Positions 1-10,479 of a DNA stretch of 64,000 bases are shown here, in pieces. A model generated the notes under the pieces. That model worked only from the letters and a program-made list of their open reading frames with translations, was not told the DNA's origin and did not search any database. How positions within the stretch are numbered: position 1 is the stretch's first letter; the number at the start of each line of letters is the position of its first letter. The position numbers and the translations under genes are program-made. Source of the stretch: Brachypodium distachyon (Eukaryota > Streptophyta > Magnoliopsida > Poales > Poaceae); assembly GCF_000005505.3 (NCBI RefSeq), contig NC_016133.3, positions 10,478,001 to 10,542,000 of the forward strand. The letters are read 5' to 3'.

Positions 1-1101
1 AAACGAAGATGTACGCTCTAGTAGAATGGGATCTCTACCGGAGGCGTGAAAATGGAGCCATGCTCCTCTGCGTGTCCTAGGAAGAAGGGCGCACGTTGCT
101 GGAGGATATCCACCGAGCCACATGCTCGCATCATGTGGCCTCTAGGACACTGGCTAGGAAAGCGTTTCAAGACCTGTGAAGCTTGTCAGTTTCACGCCAA
201 GAAAGGGCAGCCGGCTCGAGCCCTATAAGTCATCCCGTCCTCGTGGCCGTTTGCGGTCTGGGGTTTGGACATCGTCGACAAGATGCCGAGAGCTGGCAGC
301 GGCTATGAGTACATTCTGGTGGACATTGATAAGTTCTCCAAGTGGGTCGAGGTGGAGCCTGTGCGAGCTGTCACAGCGCAGGCGGCCATTAAGTTCTTCA
401 ACGGCATTGTGTGCCGGTTTGGTGTGCCCAACGACACCATCACCGACAATGGCACGCAATTTACCAATGCGGTGTTCAAAGCTTACTGCGAGGACATGGA
501 TACTAAGATCCAATTCGCATCTGTCGCTCACCCAAGGAGCAACAGGCAGGTGGAGCGCGCAAACACAGAAGTGTTGCGGGGGCTCAAGACGAGAACCTTT
601 GAGAAGCTCAAGGGCCGCGGGAGGAACTAGGTTGAAGAACTCCAGCCCGTGCTGTGGTCGATCAGGACCACGCCAAGTCGGGTGACGGGCCAACTCCGTT
701 TGCCCTCGTCTATGGGGCAGAAGCATTGCTGCCCCTCGAGCTCAAGCATGGGTCACCTCGGGTACGCGCGTACGGCGACGAGAGCCAATATGCGCAGAGG
801 ATTGCCGACCTCAGCTTCATCGAGGAGATTCGATGACGGGTTGCTGTGCGAGCTACAAGCTACCAGCAAGGGCTCCGTCGTTACCACGAAGGAGAGTCCG
901 TCCCCAGGGGCTCGAGGTTGGAGACTCGTCCTGCGCCAGATACAAGGAACGAAGGCTGGGAACAAGTTGACTCCAAACCTGGATGGCCCTTTCCGGGTAG
1001 TGCAAGTGACCAGACCGGGGGCTGTCCGGCTGGAAAATGAAGAAGGCTTGCCGGTGCCAAATAGATGGAATATTAAGCACCTACGCAAGTTAAACCCATG
1101 A
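1..1101 (+). pseudogene. Ty3/gypsy (Tat-lineage) integrase remnant, 3' end of pol
   Basis: Decayed C-terminal part of a gypsy polyprotein whose integrase inserted element cDNA into chromosomes. Positions 12-230 encode the zinc-binding HHCC region ending in TCEACQFHAKK, broken by stops, frameshifts and a short deletion relative to the intact-looking copy at 37094-37357. Positions 265-630 keep the catalytic core in one frame: DIVDKMPRAGSGYEYI, the NGTQF block, and AHPRSNRQVERAN. The consensus SNGQ reads SNRQ here. A TAG follows at 628, and the C-terminal domain continues in other frames to RWNIKHLRKLNP at about 1098. It is close to the minus-strand copy at 36224-37000 and so belongs to the same Tat-like family. 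The upstream pol lies outside the window. Non-functional. Confidence 0.9.
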
Positions 1102-2330
1102 AACGGTGGTGCCTTACCCACGGGTGACGCTGCTGCATCATTCCTCTTTAGCTAGTGTAGCCGGGCAAGGCCCGATTGTAATCCACTAGAAAAATGTGTA
1201 TAAAGATAAGTGTTGCTTCAATCAATGGTCTATTTTCCTTTTAATATTGGCTTCTGTCTCCTGCTCTAGGAGCACAGAATTGGCTCCTCATCCTTGGCTG
1301 TGAGCAGGGGGCTGCGGGAACCCTGAAAACTATGCTCGTTGCCGGGCTTTCCCAGAACGAGGCCGAACCATTGCCGGACCAGTCCGCAGCGTGTACCGTG
1401 CCCGCCCGCGAGGCACCCAGGAAATATGAGAGTGCTCACACCCAAGTCTGAGGTCGACTCATCTGTGCCGGAGGTTATCTAGTGTATGCTATTTTTCGAA
1501 ATGTTGTATGCTATTTCTCGTGCATTTTGAAATTTTTGTTGTGCACCTTAGGCGTCGCAAGAATCTGACGTGGTGCTCGTGGGGGCGGTCACGGGTGTCG
1601 TTGTTTTGCGAGTAAGTTGGTATGGCAATTGCTTCGAGGTTTGATGCAGGAAACTGAGACAAGGCCAGTGCCTCCACGTGTACGCTGGCGGAACGGCGTG
1701 CGTGGCGGCAAGGGCAGCGCTTCGCCTATATAAAGACCGGAGCAAGCGCATTCACAACCACGGCGGTGAAGACAAGGGGTGTCTCGATGACACATCAGTG
1801 ATCTTCTGCTTGACAGCCTCGGTCGTCAGGCGGAGATTGCTGGTGTGGCACCGGGGCTCTCCCTTACCGGAACCAGCATATTAGAAACAAGCAAGGGGTG
1901 TCTCAGCGACATATTAGTAATTTTCTACCTGACGACCTCGGTCTTTAGGCGAAGATTGCTGGTGTGGCACTGAGGCTCTCCCTTACCGGAAGTGACATAC
2001 TAGCTAAGTACTTTGCCTAGCGATTGTTACCTTGCTCTTTTTTGGCATTGGCATGCAAGGTAGGCTCGTTTCTTTATGTGGCTAGAGTGTAGGAAGGACA
2101 CTTGTGGGGGGAGTACGCTCCTCGTGCGAGTTCGCGGGTTCGTCCTGGACCTGCATGCTTGGGAGTAGTTAACCTGTAAGCGGAGTGGCTGGCCGCTGCT
2201 GTCTGGCCCCAGGTCGGCACCGCAGGTCCGTCCTGGGTCCCTGGCCCGGCTAGGCATGTAGTTGGCGAGTCCCCGGAAACACAAGGCATAACACGTAAAG
2301 AACAGAGTAACACTACCCGGCAAGCCAGTT
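1102..2330 (+). repeat. 3' untranslated region of the Tat element, with a duplicated unit
   Basis: This follows the integrase stop and holds no gene. Two tandem copies of an approximately 119-bp unit lie at 1774-1892 and 1893-2005; both begin aaggggtgtctc and contain gaagattgctggtgtggcac-like sequence. Positions about 2080-2310 match the plus strand of 34180-34440 in reverse complement. That segment is the equivalent 3' UTR of the inner Tat element, which confirms orientation and family. The downstream antisense ORF and 3' LTR expected in this lineage are missing, so the element is cut near 2330. Confidence 0.7.
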
Positions 2331-2546
2331 ATGAGCAAAGATGATGAGGACATCCCAGCCATCTATACTACACCAACAATCAAAGGACCTATCACACGAA
2401 GTCGTGCCAAACTGATAAGCGATCAGGTGAACACTAAATTAAGTTTATCTCACAACTTTAGTGATATGGCTATACTTTCATCTCCATTGTTGTTGGTTGA
2501 ACTCAGGTACACTGCTGAGGAAACCCATCAACCTATGAGCTCTTGA
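2331..2546 (+). pseudogene. C-terminal scrap of another gypsy-type polyprotein
   Basis: A 71-codon frame contains IKGPITRSRAKLISDQVN. The GPITRSRAK motif is common at the C-terminus of plant gypsy polyproteins. Nothing upstream in the window belongs to it, so it is a small remnant into which the CACTA element appears to have inserted. Family unknown. Confidence 0.45.
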
Positions 2547-2584
2547 AGAAACCAAGTGAAGAAACACTACTCCAGAAAACCCCT

Positions 2585-2940
2585 CCAGTGGCGGTCAAAA
2601 AATGGGGTTGGTGGTGGTGATCACGCCCGCCACCAACTCCGCGTCACTGGAGATTTTGGCACCGGTGGCGGGTGAAATGCCCGCCACTGCTGCTCCGAGA
2701 TCCCCAACGGCGGGTAAAATACCCGCCACCGAAGACACACAAACCGCCACTATAAATCCCTCCGGCACCAACCGAAAAGTGCGTGGAGTACATCAGTGGT
2801 GGGCGAAGAACCCGCCACTGGACATTTTCAAGTGGCGGTCTATGGCCACCATCACCAGAACCTTTTCCGGTGGCGGTGGTGTCTAACCGCCACTGCTATG
2901 TGTTCAGTGGCGGTAGCTTTTAACCACCACTGGTACTATT
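2585..2940. repeat. CACTA subterminal repeat array
   Basis: At least eight copies of agtggcgg/gtggcggg and their complements ccgccact/cccgccac are arranged as short palindromic pairs separated by 5-15 bases, for example around 2665-2690, 2706-2730, 2796-2820 and 2871-2896. In CACTA elements such motifs bind the element's own TNP proteins. The 2602-2886 frame across it is compositional and not a gene. Confidence 0.75.
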
Positions 2941-3185
2941 TTTTTCTGAAAAAAATAAATGAATTATATTTATAAAAGTAAATATTCTTGTAGCAGAGAA
3001 ATAGCAGAAATACAGCACAACACAGATAATACCAGGAATACAACAGCACAATATACAACACCAAAGAAACAGAAATAGCAGCAAATATATTACAAAGTTC
3101 CACACGAGTTAAACATTCAAGTCACATGCATATGTATACAAAGTGTTTGAAAGAATGAGCCACAAATAAAAGTATTCCACACAAT

Positions 3186-5592
3186 TTAGCCACTTTTGGT
3201 GACAATCCCGCCGCCGTAGTAATCCCTGCTCGATTTGAGGACCTCCTTGTTGAGGATTTCGCCGATGTCCTTCTGGATCTCGTACACGAGAATTTTAGAG
3301 TTGTGCCCTAACTCGGCGTTGGCCAGAAACCAATTCCTCACTTCTTTGAAGGTCTTCTTCCCCTTCGGTTTGAAGTCATTGATCATCTGCTGAATAGTGT
3401 GCGCGCAGTAGTAACCGCAGGAGACGGATCCTTCAGGCTGTTGCTCGCAGGGGAAGTTGAAATTGTGCCTGAGGGGAGCGTCAGGATTGCGGCTGAAGCC
3501 AGTCATCTCGTACCATTTCACCGCGTCGCGATAGGCTGAGTCGATGACATATTTGATCGGCCCAAAGTCGCGTTGTGGTTCGTTCCCCTTGCGTCTTAGT
3601 GTATCAAAATATGTGACCCCTCCCATATCGAGGCAGATGGCGATTGTCACCCAATGGCCGCTGTTTCACAAAAAGACGCACATTGTATTAGCCAAATAAT
3701 ATAACAAGCAAGTCTTCCGACGGAAAAAGATTTATGTATTCACGCGAATTGAAAACAACTTACTGTAGATGGTACAATATCATTATGAAATGGTGGTCTC
3801 TGTGCTTCAAGATGAATTGAGTGAGGTATTCAATCGCCAACCTTCTACTTTCGGCCAACAATGGGTCTGGACCAAGCAAAGTGGCGTTGAAGAGTAGGGG
3901 GTCGGCGATGGCCATCCCATATTGCTTCACCCTATAGGCCTCCCTCGTGTAGTGTACACACCACAATCTTAATATGGCGTTGTTGAGGCACTTGCGGTTG
4001 AAGAGATGAAACAAGTCGAGGAAGTCAATGCCGAAGGTAACGTCGTTTTCCTTCTCGATTTCCCCCATATTGGAGTCGAAGAAGCCATAATGCTTTGGCA
4101 CTCGAACCCTGATTTCCAGATTCTGGAGGTCTGCGCCTGATGATGCCACATTCATGTATTTATCATGAAGCTCTTGCATCTCCCGTGGCAGGCGATACAT
4201 GTCATCCTGGGTCACCATCGGTTCTCCGGGGTGGAACAACAAAAATTGGGAGAATCGCATGTCCACGAAATAAGACCCATCAGGCAATCTATCTCCAACA
4301 CGGGGGTGGGTGGGCATCTTCAGAATGTCTGCCACTCTTCCCAAATTCCTTCTATCTGCGGCGCGGTCTTTGGTTGTCTTCCCGTAGAAGACGACTGTTT
4401 CCCCTCCTTGGAGGAGCCCTTGCTTGCCTTGCCGCCTGTCCCCTTTTTGTTTTTCATGCGTCTCAGGAAATCGGAACTGTCCGGTTTCTGGGGGACCTGC
4501 ATCCCAACAGGGCACTTGGACGGCTCTCCAACAGGGCTGATTGTGCTGCGGCTCTCCGAGGGACGGGTCTTGGTGCGGATGGATTCGGGGCTTCGGGTTT
4601 GGGCGGCGACGGAGGATTTTTGCCTGCATTGTCGTCGCCGCACTCCGCCGCAGGTGAGAAGTCTCGTTCCGTGGGCTCGTAGTCGAAAGGACCGGGTGAG
4701 GCGCCAAGCAGCGATGGAGACGTCACGAGCCGGGCGGGTGGAGACGGACAGAGGGGGGGACGGAGATGGAGATGGCTCCGTAGCGAGGACCACCAACCTC
4801 CTAGGCCAGGTGAGGTAGGAGTTGACGCAATCCCTTAGGGTCGTCGCCTCTTCGTGCGGAGGATAAGGGACCGGTTCGTCCTCGAAGCCCCTAAGCACGG
4901 GGTCCACCTGCACCCTGACCATGTCGTCTCGGAGGGTCACGTGGTGCACCACGGCCGTACGCGGCATCAGCAACCCGCGCGCGCCTAGAGGGTTCCCCAC
5001 CGTCGGGATGTGTAGCCGGCATTTGACGCCCTTCTGCGCATGACAAACATGGCAACATCATTAATGGATTGGAGCATGATAGTGGTATTTCACAATTTTT
5101 CGTAGCGCGCGAAGACGCTTACCGTGAGGTTCTTGTCGGGTGCCCCAAGCAGGTCAAGCTGGCACTCGGTGCCGGAGCATGAGGTGCTCTTATTCTGCAG
5201 CGGGGATGGATCCGATGCGGGTGGGGTTGGTTGGATGGGCGCCTCCGGGAAAACACCGTGATCGATGAAGTTGTCGACGTCATGCTGGTCCCTTGCAAGC
5301 CGCATGAGCTTCCTAAGCTCCTCCCTCGCCAACACCCGGATCTTCTCATCTAGTTTCTCTGAGCTCTGTTTTTTGCTGGACGCCTTTCTGCGTTTGCAGA
5401 AACCTTCCTCTTTTGCCATCTGCCTGCGAAAGGGCCCGGAACCGACACCTCGCATATGGCCCCCGTGCTCATTTCGTTGCAGAGCGTAACTGATGGCATC
5501 ATCCCACTGTTGGTTGATAGACGAGTGGACGGCCGAAGCACAAAGCTGAAGACAGAGCTCTGGAAAGAGAAGCTGAAGCACAAAGCATCTAC
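3186..5592 (-). pseudogene. CACTA-associated transposase_24 / DUF8039 / Ulp1-like protease gene, frameshifted
   Basis: Read from high to low coordinates. About 5090-5560 encodes a transposase_24-like segment (ALQRNEHGGHMRGVGSG) followed by a basic coiled stretch. A GT-AG intron follows at about 5036-5129. About 4790-5035 encodes a DUF8039-like domain (VRVQVDPVLRGFEDEPVPYP, TLRDCVNSYLTWP). The next part, 3764-4480, is in another frame, so there is a frameshift near 4400. After an intron at 3661-3763 comes the Ulp1-type cysteine protease core, with GHWVTIAI (His), YFDT (Asp) and QQPEGSVSCGYY (Gln, Cys). The catalytic residues therefore look intact. Such proteins are carried by plant CACTA elements and are predicted to cleave SUMO-like conjugates. 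The start codon is uncertain. Confidence 0.75.
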
Positions 5593-5640
5593 GGGCTTTC
5601 CAAAATTTGCATTCGCCCACCGGCCGCCATCCATTTAGCT

Positions 5641-6790
5641 GTCTCGCACTAGGCCTCCTTCCTCAAGTATTGCTGAAGACATCACTTACTATTTGCTCAA
5701 ACAATCTTACTACCCACTCAAAGAGTCAGGAAGAACGTTGTACCCTGCCACTTGAAAAATCAACATAATCAACTTATCCATAGAAGCACCTGCCAGTATC
5801 ATAAATACTAGATCAACTAGCATTGCAACATCCGGCTAGATGTATAAGAAAAGTTGAAACTAGAGACCTCAGACTTTAACTTGAGCTTTGTCCCAAACTG
5901 AAGTTCATTATACAATAATAATCGAAACTTGTCCCGAATTGAATCCGAACCATTGTACGAAAATAACTAGACCTCCTTGTACAAAATAACCAGAGACATC
6001 AAACTTAATTTAATCAGTCAATAAATCTAATGTCCCAAATTTCAGAACCAAAACTCGTTGTTTCCCTCAATAAACCTCATTATAAAAACTAACTAGAGAC
6101 CACAAACTTAACCAATTTATAAAATCCAAGGTCCCAAATTTTAGAATCAGAACCTGATGTTCCCCAAAATAGACAACAAGCAAGCCTCCGAAGGTCGGAG
6201 CCTTCCTATGTCATTGAGACCCTTTCTCACAGTTATAGACCATTGAGAATCATGGAAAATAAATTTGAAACACAGTAAGCATTGCATTCTTAATAATCTA
6301 AACTTGATCCAACATGATATTTCTCATGGCTGATACACTTAATCGCAAGACAAGTCAAAACACGAGCATACAGAAAACAAGGTCCATCGTCATCCAGCAA
6401 GCATTCAGGGGCAGCATGAACGACGTACCGGGTGGCGTCTGCGGCGGCAGGCGGCAAGTACAGGAGCAGCAAAATGAAATGTAGCTGAATCCTGGCTCCC
6501 TTGTATATTGATTTTTTTAACTTTATCGGGAGTTTTGCCTGTAACCTTCATTGCGCTGTAATTGAAAGAAGGCCGCGAATTAAAATCACATGAAGAATGA
6601 TTATCACAACTACTCCATAAAATGAATCTGGATTTAACCAAAATATGGTAAACTTAAATCAAGTATGAACATCATCAACCGTCCTGTAAATCTACAGATC
6701 ATCATGCAAGAAAATAAAACAAAATTAGATACAAGGAAGATCAAGGATAGTAAAAATGAAGAATCAGAAATAATGAGAGGAAAGATAAAT
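5641..6790. other. AT-rich stretch with weak degenerate repeats, no gene recognised
   Basis: Three imperfect copies of an (a)ctagagac-type unit begin near 5861, 5992 and 6094 and share cccaaatttcagaa-like text, spaced 100-130 bases. A minus-strand frame at 6405-6560 (KVTGKTPDKVKKINIQG) follows a possible acceptor at about 6560 and could be one more captured exon, but I do not recognise it. No second CACTA terminus was seen here. Confidence 0.4.
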
Positions 6791-6796
6791 CTTAAC

Positions 6797-6881
6797 AATC
6801 TATGTAAACCACGGCCAGAATTTGGAACATAAGCATTCACCAAGTAGAAATAATCAAACTCCAAAGTGATAACATGCCCTC
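6797..6881 (-). pseudogene. Captured exon of an AP endonuclease (ARP-like, ExoIII family)
   Basis: The 85-bp minus-strand exon encodes [20 protein letters not shown], bounded by a CAG acceptor at 6882-6884 and a GTTAAG donor at 6791-6796. The segment matches the conserved [16 protein letters not shown] block of ExoIII/APE1-type DNA repair endonucleases, which cut DNA at abasic sites (plant ARP). No other exon of that gene was recognised within several hundred bases on either side, so this is an isolated fragment without catalytic potential. It lies on the same strand as the GABA transaminase exons at 7468-8672. Identification rests on about 28 residues. Confidence 0.65.
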
Positions 6882-7063
6882 CTGATCATGTTCTGCTAAG
6901 CCAATTTTGTATTGTCCGTAGATTAGTCTTACCTATGCTATGAGGGCAATGGATATACAGCCTAAATCATGCCATTGTCTACTTTGCACTAATGCTGCAT
7001 TGCACCGAACAAGTATGCAAGGGTGAAATCATCCAGAGTCAAACATGAGAGAATCATGCTTAC

Positions 7064-7200
7064 CATGCAGTTTTACTGGCGGAGAGGCGGTGATGCAGGG
7101 GAAGAGCTCACTGGAGCAGGAGGTGGAGGAGATATCACCAGCAGCGAACCCATTGGAGCAAGAACTCACTGGAGGAAAAGGTTCACTTATTCCTCGAGCT
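7064..7200 (-). pseudogene. Unidentified candidate exon
   Basis: A minus-strand open segment (ISEPFPPVSSCSNGFAAGD onward) ends at an ATG|GTAAGC donor near 7060. It is more GC-rich than the AT-rich surroundings, like an exon. It is not part of GABA transaminase or ARP as I know them, so it may come from a third gene. The 5' boundary is uncertain. Confidence 0.35.
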
Positions 7201-7467
7201 CGCACGAAACACACTGATGGTCATGTGGTCTGCACTCATGACCAATGTAAATTCAATAATACACATAGTCAGGCAAGGGAAAAACTAATCATTGAATGCA
7301 AATATGATAATCTGAGTACAATATAAAATTCATAACCATCCTACTGTCAATGTTTCAGTACCACTGTGTGTATTGTTTTGAGCACAATGCCCAGATTTGA
7401 TGAGGGTATTTATATATGACTAGCATAAACTCCAAAGGATGGCAGGTTGTTTAGCTAATTACTGTAC

Positions 7468-7560
7468 CTGAGAGTCATTTGCTTCTGAACCGCTATTTGT
7501 GAAGAATACCTTTCCCATTTCCCTTGCAGTGAACATGTTCAGAATATCATTTGCAAGATC
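7468..7560 (-). pseudogene. GABA transaminase exon fragment (third of three)
   Basis: A 31-codon exon encodes [20 protein letters not shown] and then [11 protein letters not shown]. It has a CAG acceptor at 7561-7563 and a GTAC donor at 7464-7467. The [17 protein letters not shown] block is diagnostic of plant 4-aminobutyrate transaminase (pyruvate-dependent, class III aminotransferase, mitochondrial), where it contributes to PLP binding. The next exon, VKLVWYY in the true gene, is absent downstream, as is the later part with the catalytic lysine. Phase agrees with the exon at 7759-7856. Confidence 0.85.
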
Positions 7561-7758
7561 CTGAAAGAAACAGAGCGTTAATCATCAATTTCATTGAAGC
7601 AAATTTTCAATAAACAAAATTTTCCTTTCTAAGTGGTAGAATCATTTCAAACAGGATATCATCAACAAGAAAAATACATACTCTACAATTTAAATAACAA
7701 GGAAGTACTGATGAGGATACTGGAAGACCAAAGCTCACTGAAAGAATAAAGAATGTAC

Positions 7759-7856
7759 CAGTGAGGGTTTGGTAGTACGATTCCAGAACGAATGGTAGAA
7801 GGATAATTTCTTTAATTGGTCTGTTGCAGCTTTCACAAGTCGAGGTTCGTTACCAC
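7759..7856 (-). pseudogene. GABA transaminase exon fragment (second of three)
   Basis: A 98-bp exon encodes [20 protein letters not shown] followed by [13 protein letters not shown]. It has a TTCAG acceptor at 7857-7861 and a GTAC donor at 7755-7758. The [10 protein letters not shown] and [13 protein letters not shown] blocks are hallmarks of plant GABA transaminase (POP2/GABA-T). The reading phase joins perfectly to the exon at 8600-8672, whose last codon is split as G|GT. No stop codon interrupts it. Confidence 0.9.
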
Positions 7857-8599
7857 CTGAACACAATGCAACCAGTAAGCTAGAAAAAATGTCTAAAACC
7901 ATCTGTAAAATGTAGCACTGGGAAATTAACGGTGACCACAAGCTGTAATGGACAAATATATATATATTTTCCTCATACATGATGACTCCATGAAAATCTT
8001 TGCTAGATGCATGATACACATTAGATACTAGAAATAAACTACAACTTTGCTCTGTAGAAATCTAGAAAAACAAAATCCTTCCAGGAATGCAAAACAGGAA
8101 AATAGTGTAATGATAGCACCAGATTTCAAATTAATGCTAAAACTGAACAAGAAAGTAGTTTCAAATTTTTGCTCAAACTGAACAAGAAAGTAGTAATTCT
8201 CTTGTTCATTCTGGCACTATTGTGAACTATCGAAACTTAAAGTAGGAATAGCCTGTCCTTTAAAAAAAATGTGATTAGTCAATAAGGTAGCTCTTAATAG
8301 TTCCGATTTTAATTTCTGACAAAGTATTAAGTGATTCTTTCACACATCACTTTTTATACTTCTGCTAATCCAGAAGTGATCAGTGCGCAACACCTACATT
8401 ACCTGGTAATTACTTAAATACCTGTCAAAGCTCGTTAGATTGCAACGACTTTTGAGTCTAAAATCTAAATTTGGCTACCTATCTACTGCACTAAGACAGT
8501 GAAGAAATAATAGGTGATACAACTCACATTATCTAAATAATGCAACAAATTTCAGGTATATCATAAAATATATCTCTATAGATTGCACATTGCACATAC

Positions 8600-8672
8600 C
8601 TAGAGCTGCACACCACAGTCCCGCAAGAGCATCTATATACTTTTTCCCATTTATATCATAAGCATAAGCACC
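8600..8672 (-). pseudogene. GABA transaminase exon fragment (first of three)
   Basis: A 73-bp exon encodes [20 protein letters not shown] then CAALG, with a TTACAG acceptor at 8673-8678 and a GTATGTG donor at 8593-8599. It corresponds to the [25 protein letters not shown] segment of plant GABA transaminase. Upstream exons (transit peptide, GHGMLAPFTAGWQ segment) were not found in the following 1.2 kb. With the next two exons it gives 88 in-phase codons, about one sixth of the enzyme. Intron sizes of about 740 and 200 bases and intact splice sites point to capture at the DNA level. Confidence 0.85.
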
Positions 8673-9059
8673 CTGTAATGTGTTCTGCATAATGTAAAGG
8701 TAAAACATACAATCATATCCTGACAAGCCAAACCGGCTCGCTGCGCATATGGGAGTATTTTTCTTTCATGTAAACATGTCCATGAGCAGCAGAAGAAACT
8801 CCCCAGATTTCAAGTGTTTTGTTGTTTCTACTTGTGAGACGACGATTAGATCATGGAAAAGCAATCTTCTCAGGGCGTCGTAGATCAAATGGTAAATCAG
8901 CAAATTTATACTAACAGTGAGTGCCATAGTCAGCAGAATAATAACTACACGAATCACGCAAATGAAGTTGGCTTTAGCAAAAAAAAGTAAGGAACGATGA
9001 ACACATCTCTCATAGGCATTCTGCCGAACAGGTGACATACATGAACATGAGTTTCTCAC

Positions 9060-9127
9060 CTTAACAGTAGATGAGTGCGGGCGGTCGTGCAGCTCGTCGA
9101 ACAAGTCGGTGAAGGGAAGATGAGGAC
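9060..9127 (-). pseudogene. Unidentified candidate exon upstream of the GABA transaminase fragment
   Basis: The minus-strand segment PHLPFTDLFDELHDRPHSST lies between a GCCGCAG acceptor (9128-9134) and a GTGAGAAAC donor (9051-9059). It is GC-rich against AT-rich flanks. I do not recognise the protein, and the phase does not join to an open frame in the preceding GC-rich exon, so this could be untranslated leader. Confidence 0.4.
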
Positions 9128-9207
9128 CTGCGGCTGTGCAAATCGTTGCAAAATTAGCTTGCAGTGCAGTAAAATTAATCTCAGAAAATTAATCATGGAG
9201 CTCTTAC

Positions 9208-9680
9208 TCGGCGGCAGGGCAGCGGCTCAGGGGGTCGGAGGTCGTGCTGCAGGTGCAGGAGGGCCCCTCGACGGTCGAGCCGTGCGAAGCCGCTGCCGGC
9301 CGGAGTGAAGTGGAGGGAGAGTCGGCTTCGCCGGAGGAGATTTAACCACTGGGACGAGCTTCTTCACCGGAGGAGAGAGAATCACCTGTATGCTCTTGGC
9401 CTGAGGGAGGGAGAGAGAGAGAGACGGCTGCTGCCGCCGGTGGATATCAAGGGCTCGGGTCTGCTCCTCCGTGGACGGCCGCGCCGTCAAAATCAGAACT
9501 GAGCTCGCGGTAAGCTGCTTGTCGCCCCTTCCGTCGTCGATGAACGCCGAAGCACAGCTGCCGCCGACCACTCACCGCCGGAAATCCGACGGAAGCAGCT
9601 GCCGCCTACGCTCGTCCCGCTCGCCGCTCGCCAACGGGACCCCGAATCGACTGGAACCGCAATTATGAGTGGATAGGTGG
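9208..9680 (-). other. GC-rich first-exon-like block with splice donor
   Basis: Minus-strand GC-rich sequence ends at a good donor, GTAAGAGC (9200-9207), and includes a CT/GA microsatellite at about 9408-9424. Composition and the donor resemble a plant gene's 5' UTR/first exon or promoter-proximal region. Several overlapping frames (9227-9571, 9493-9858) are open, but none shows a recognisable domain. It may be the leader of the captured exon cassette. Confidence 0.35.
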
Positions 9681-9827
9681 GCACGCGAGAGTAGCTCGGG
9701 AGAAATTTATTTAAAAAATTACATCGCCTGGGGCGTCTGGCTCGGTGCCTCGGTCGAATGGCCAGGGTTGTCCGGTCGTCCGGCTGGTTAGACTGACCAG
9801 GGTGAAGAATAGTCTTGCCCAGGGTAT

Positions 9828-9852
9828 CTAATAGAGTTTCTATTAGATATAC
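9828..9852. repeat. Near-perfect palindrome
   Basis: tatctaataga and tctattagata form 11-base arms around a 3-base gtt loop. It lies at the edge of the exon cassette, just before an AT-rich block. It could be a transposon-end hairpin, but no flanking CTRR (Helitron) or inverted terminal repeat partner was recognised. Confidence 0.5.
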
Positions 9853-9859
9853 GAGCACG

Positions 9860-10479
9860 AATTAAAACGGTCGTCTATTTGGAAGTCAAGTTATCTCACT
9901 CTCAACGACGGAATAAATGTTGAAATAATATTTGCACATGAGGATGTCACGTTATCCTCTTCTCGAATATTTGAAACTTCTTCTTGAAAACAAAATTAAT
10001 ATGTCAAAATAAAAATCGACAAAACGTAGGTGCATCATTAAATATGTTTCCAACCTTATAACTAGGAAAGTCATATTATTCCCTCTCTTTAACATTTAAG
10101 TAAACGTTGGAAATCATTTCTAATTGATTCAAATATTCCAACGATGCTCTCAAATGGTCATGGCATCCAAATTGCAAACTTAGTGTGCTAATAAATCCTT
10201 CAAAAAAAATAGGATTTATTAAGATGCGAATAATAGTCCAGATAGAAACATAATATAAAAATGGTTCCAAATAAAATACTTTGAACTTATATAAATCTCC
10301 CAACCATGTTATATAATTTGGATAGTCATATTAATCCACTCTTTTGTTGAATATTCAAACATGGTGTGGAAAAATTTAAATAGGTCCTAAAAATTTCAAA
10401 TCCTTCAGAAATTCACAACCAAAATATTTTCAAAGCCAATTTTTTTATTTAAAATAATTATTTTGTTTAACATTCCAAA
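9860..10479. repeat. AT-rich non-coding stretch with a diverged internal duplication
   Basis: No gene. Two related segments, about 10051-10140 and 10300-10400, share the order caacc-t-ata, agtcatatta-tcc, ctctt, atatt-aa and caaa-tcc-tc. This looks like LTR or leader sequence of the gypsy element whose gag follows at 10480. Confidence 0.4.

Larger units (their letters stand above)
2565..5640 (-). mobile_element. CACTA (En/Spm) DNA transposon, one terminus present
   Basis: CACTACTCCAGAAAACCCC at 2565-2583 is a typical CACTA terminus, preceded by aaa (2562-2564), the right size for a 3-bp target duplication. From 2585 to 2940 the subterminal region is packed with inverted pairs of a gtggcgg/ccgccac motif. 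A minus-strand gene for a CACTA-associated protein follows. I could not find the matching TAGTG end with ccgccact repeats anywhere up to about 14 kb, so the far end is deleted or too diverged to see. The right-hand limit is arbitrary, set at the end of recognisable coding sequence. Confidence 0.8.

Noticed and set aside
2602..2886. 94-codon frame across the CACTA terminus
   Set aside because: Made of the subterminal repeat motif, so coding is not credible.
4140..4818. Plus-strand frames opposite the CACTA gene (180 and 217 codons)
   Set aside because: They lie antisense to recognisable DUF8039/Ulp1 coding sequence and show no domain.
6797..8672. Functional GABA transaminase or AP endonuclease gene
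   Set aside because: Only three and one exons respectively; transit peptide, catalytic lysine region and all other exons are absent.
9828..9852. Helitron 3' end
   Set aside because: The hairpin is AT-rich and no CTRR follows at the usual distance on either strand.
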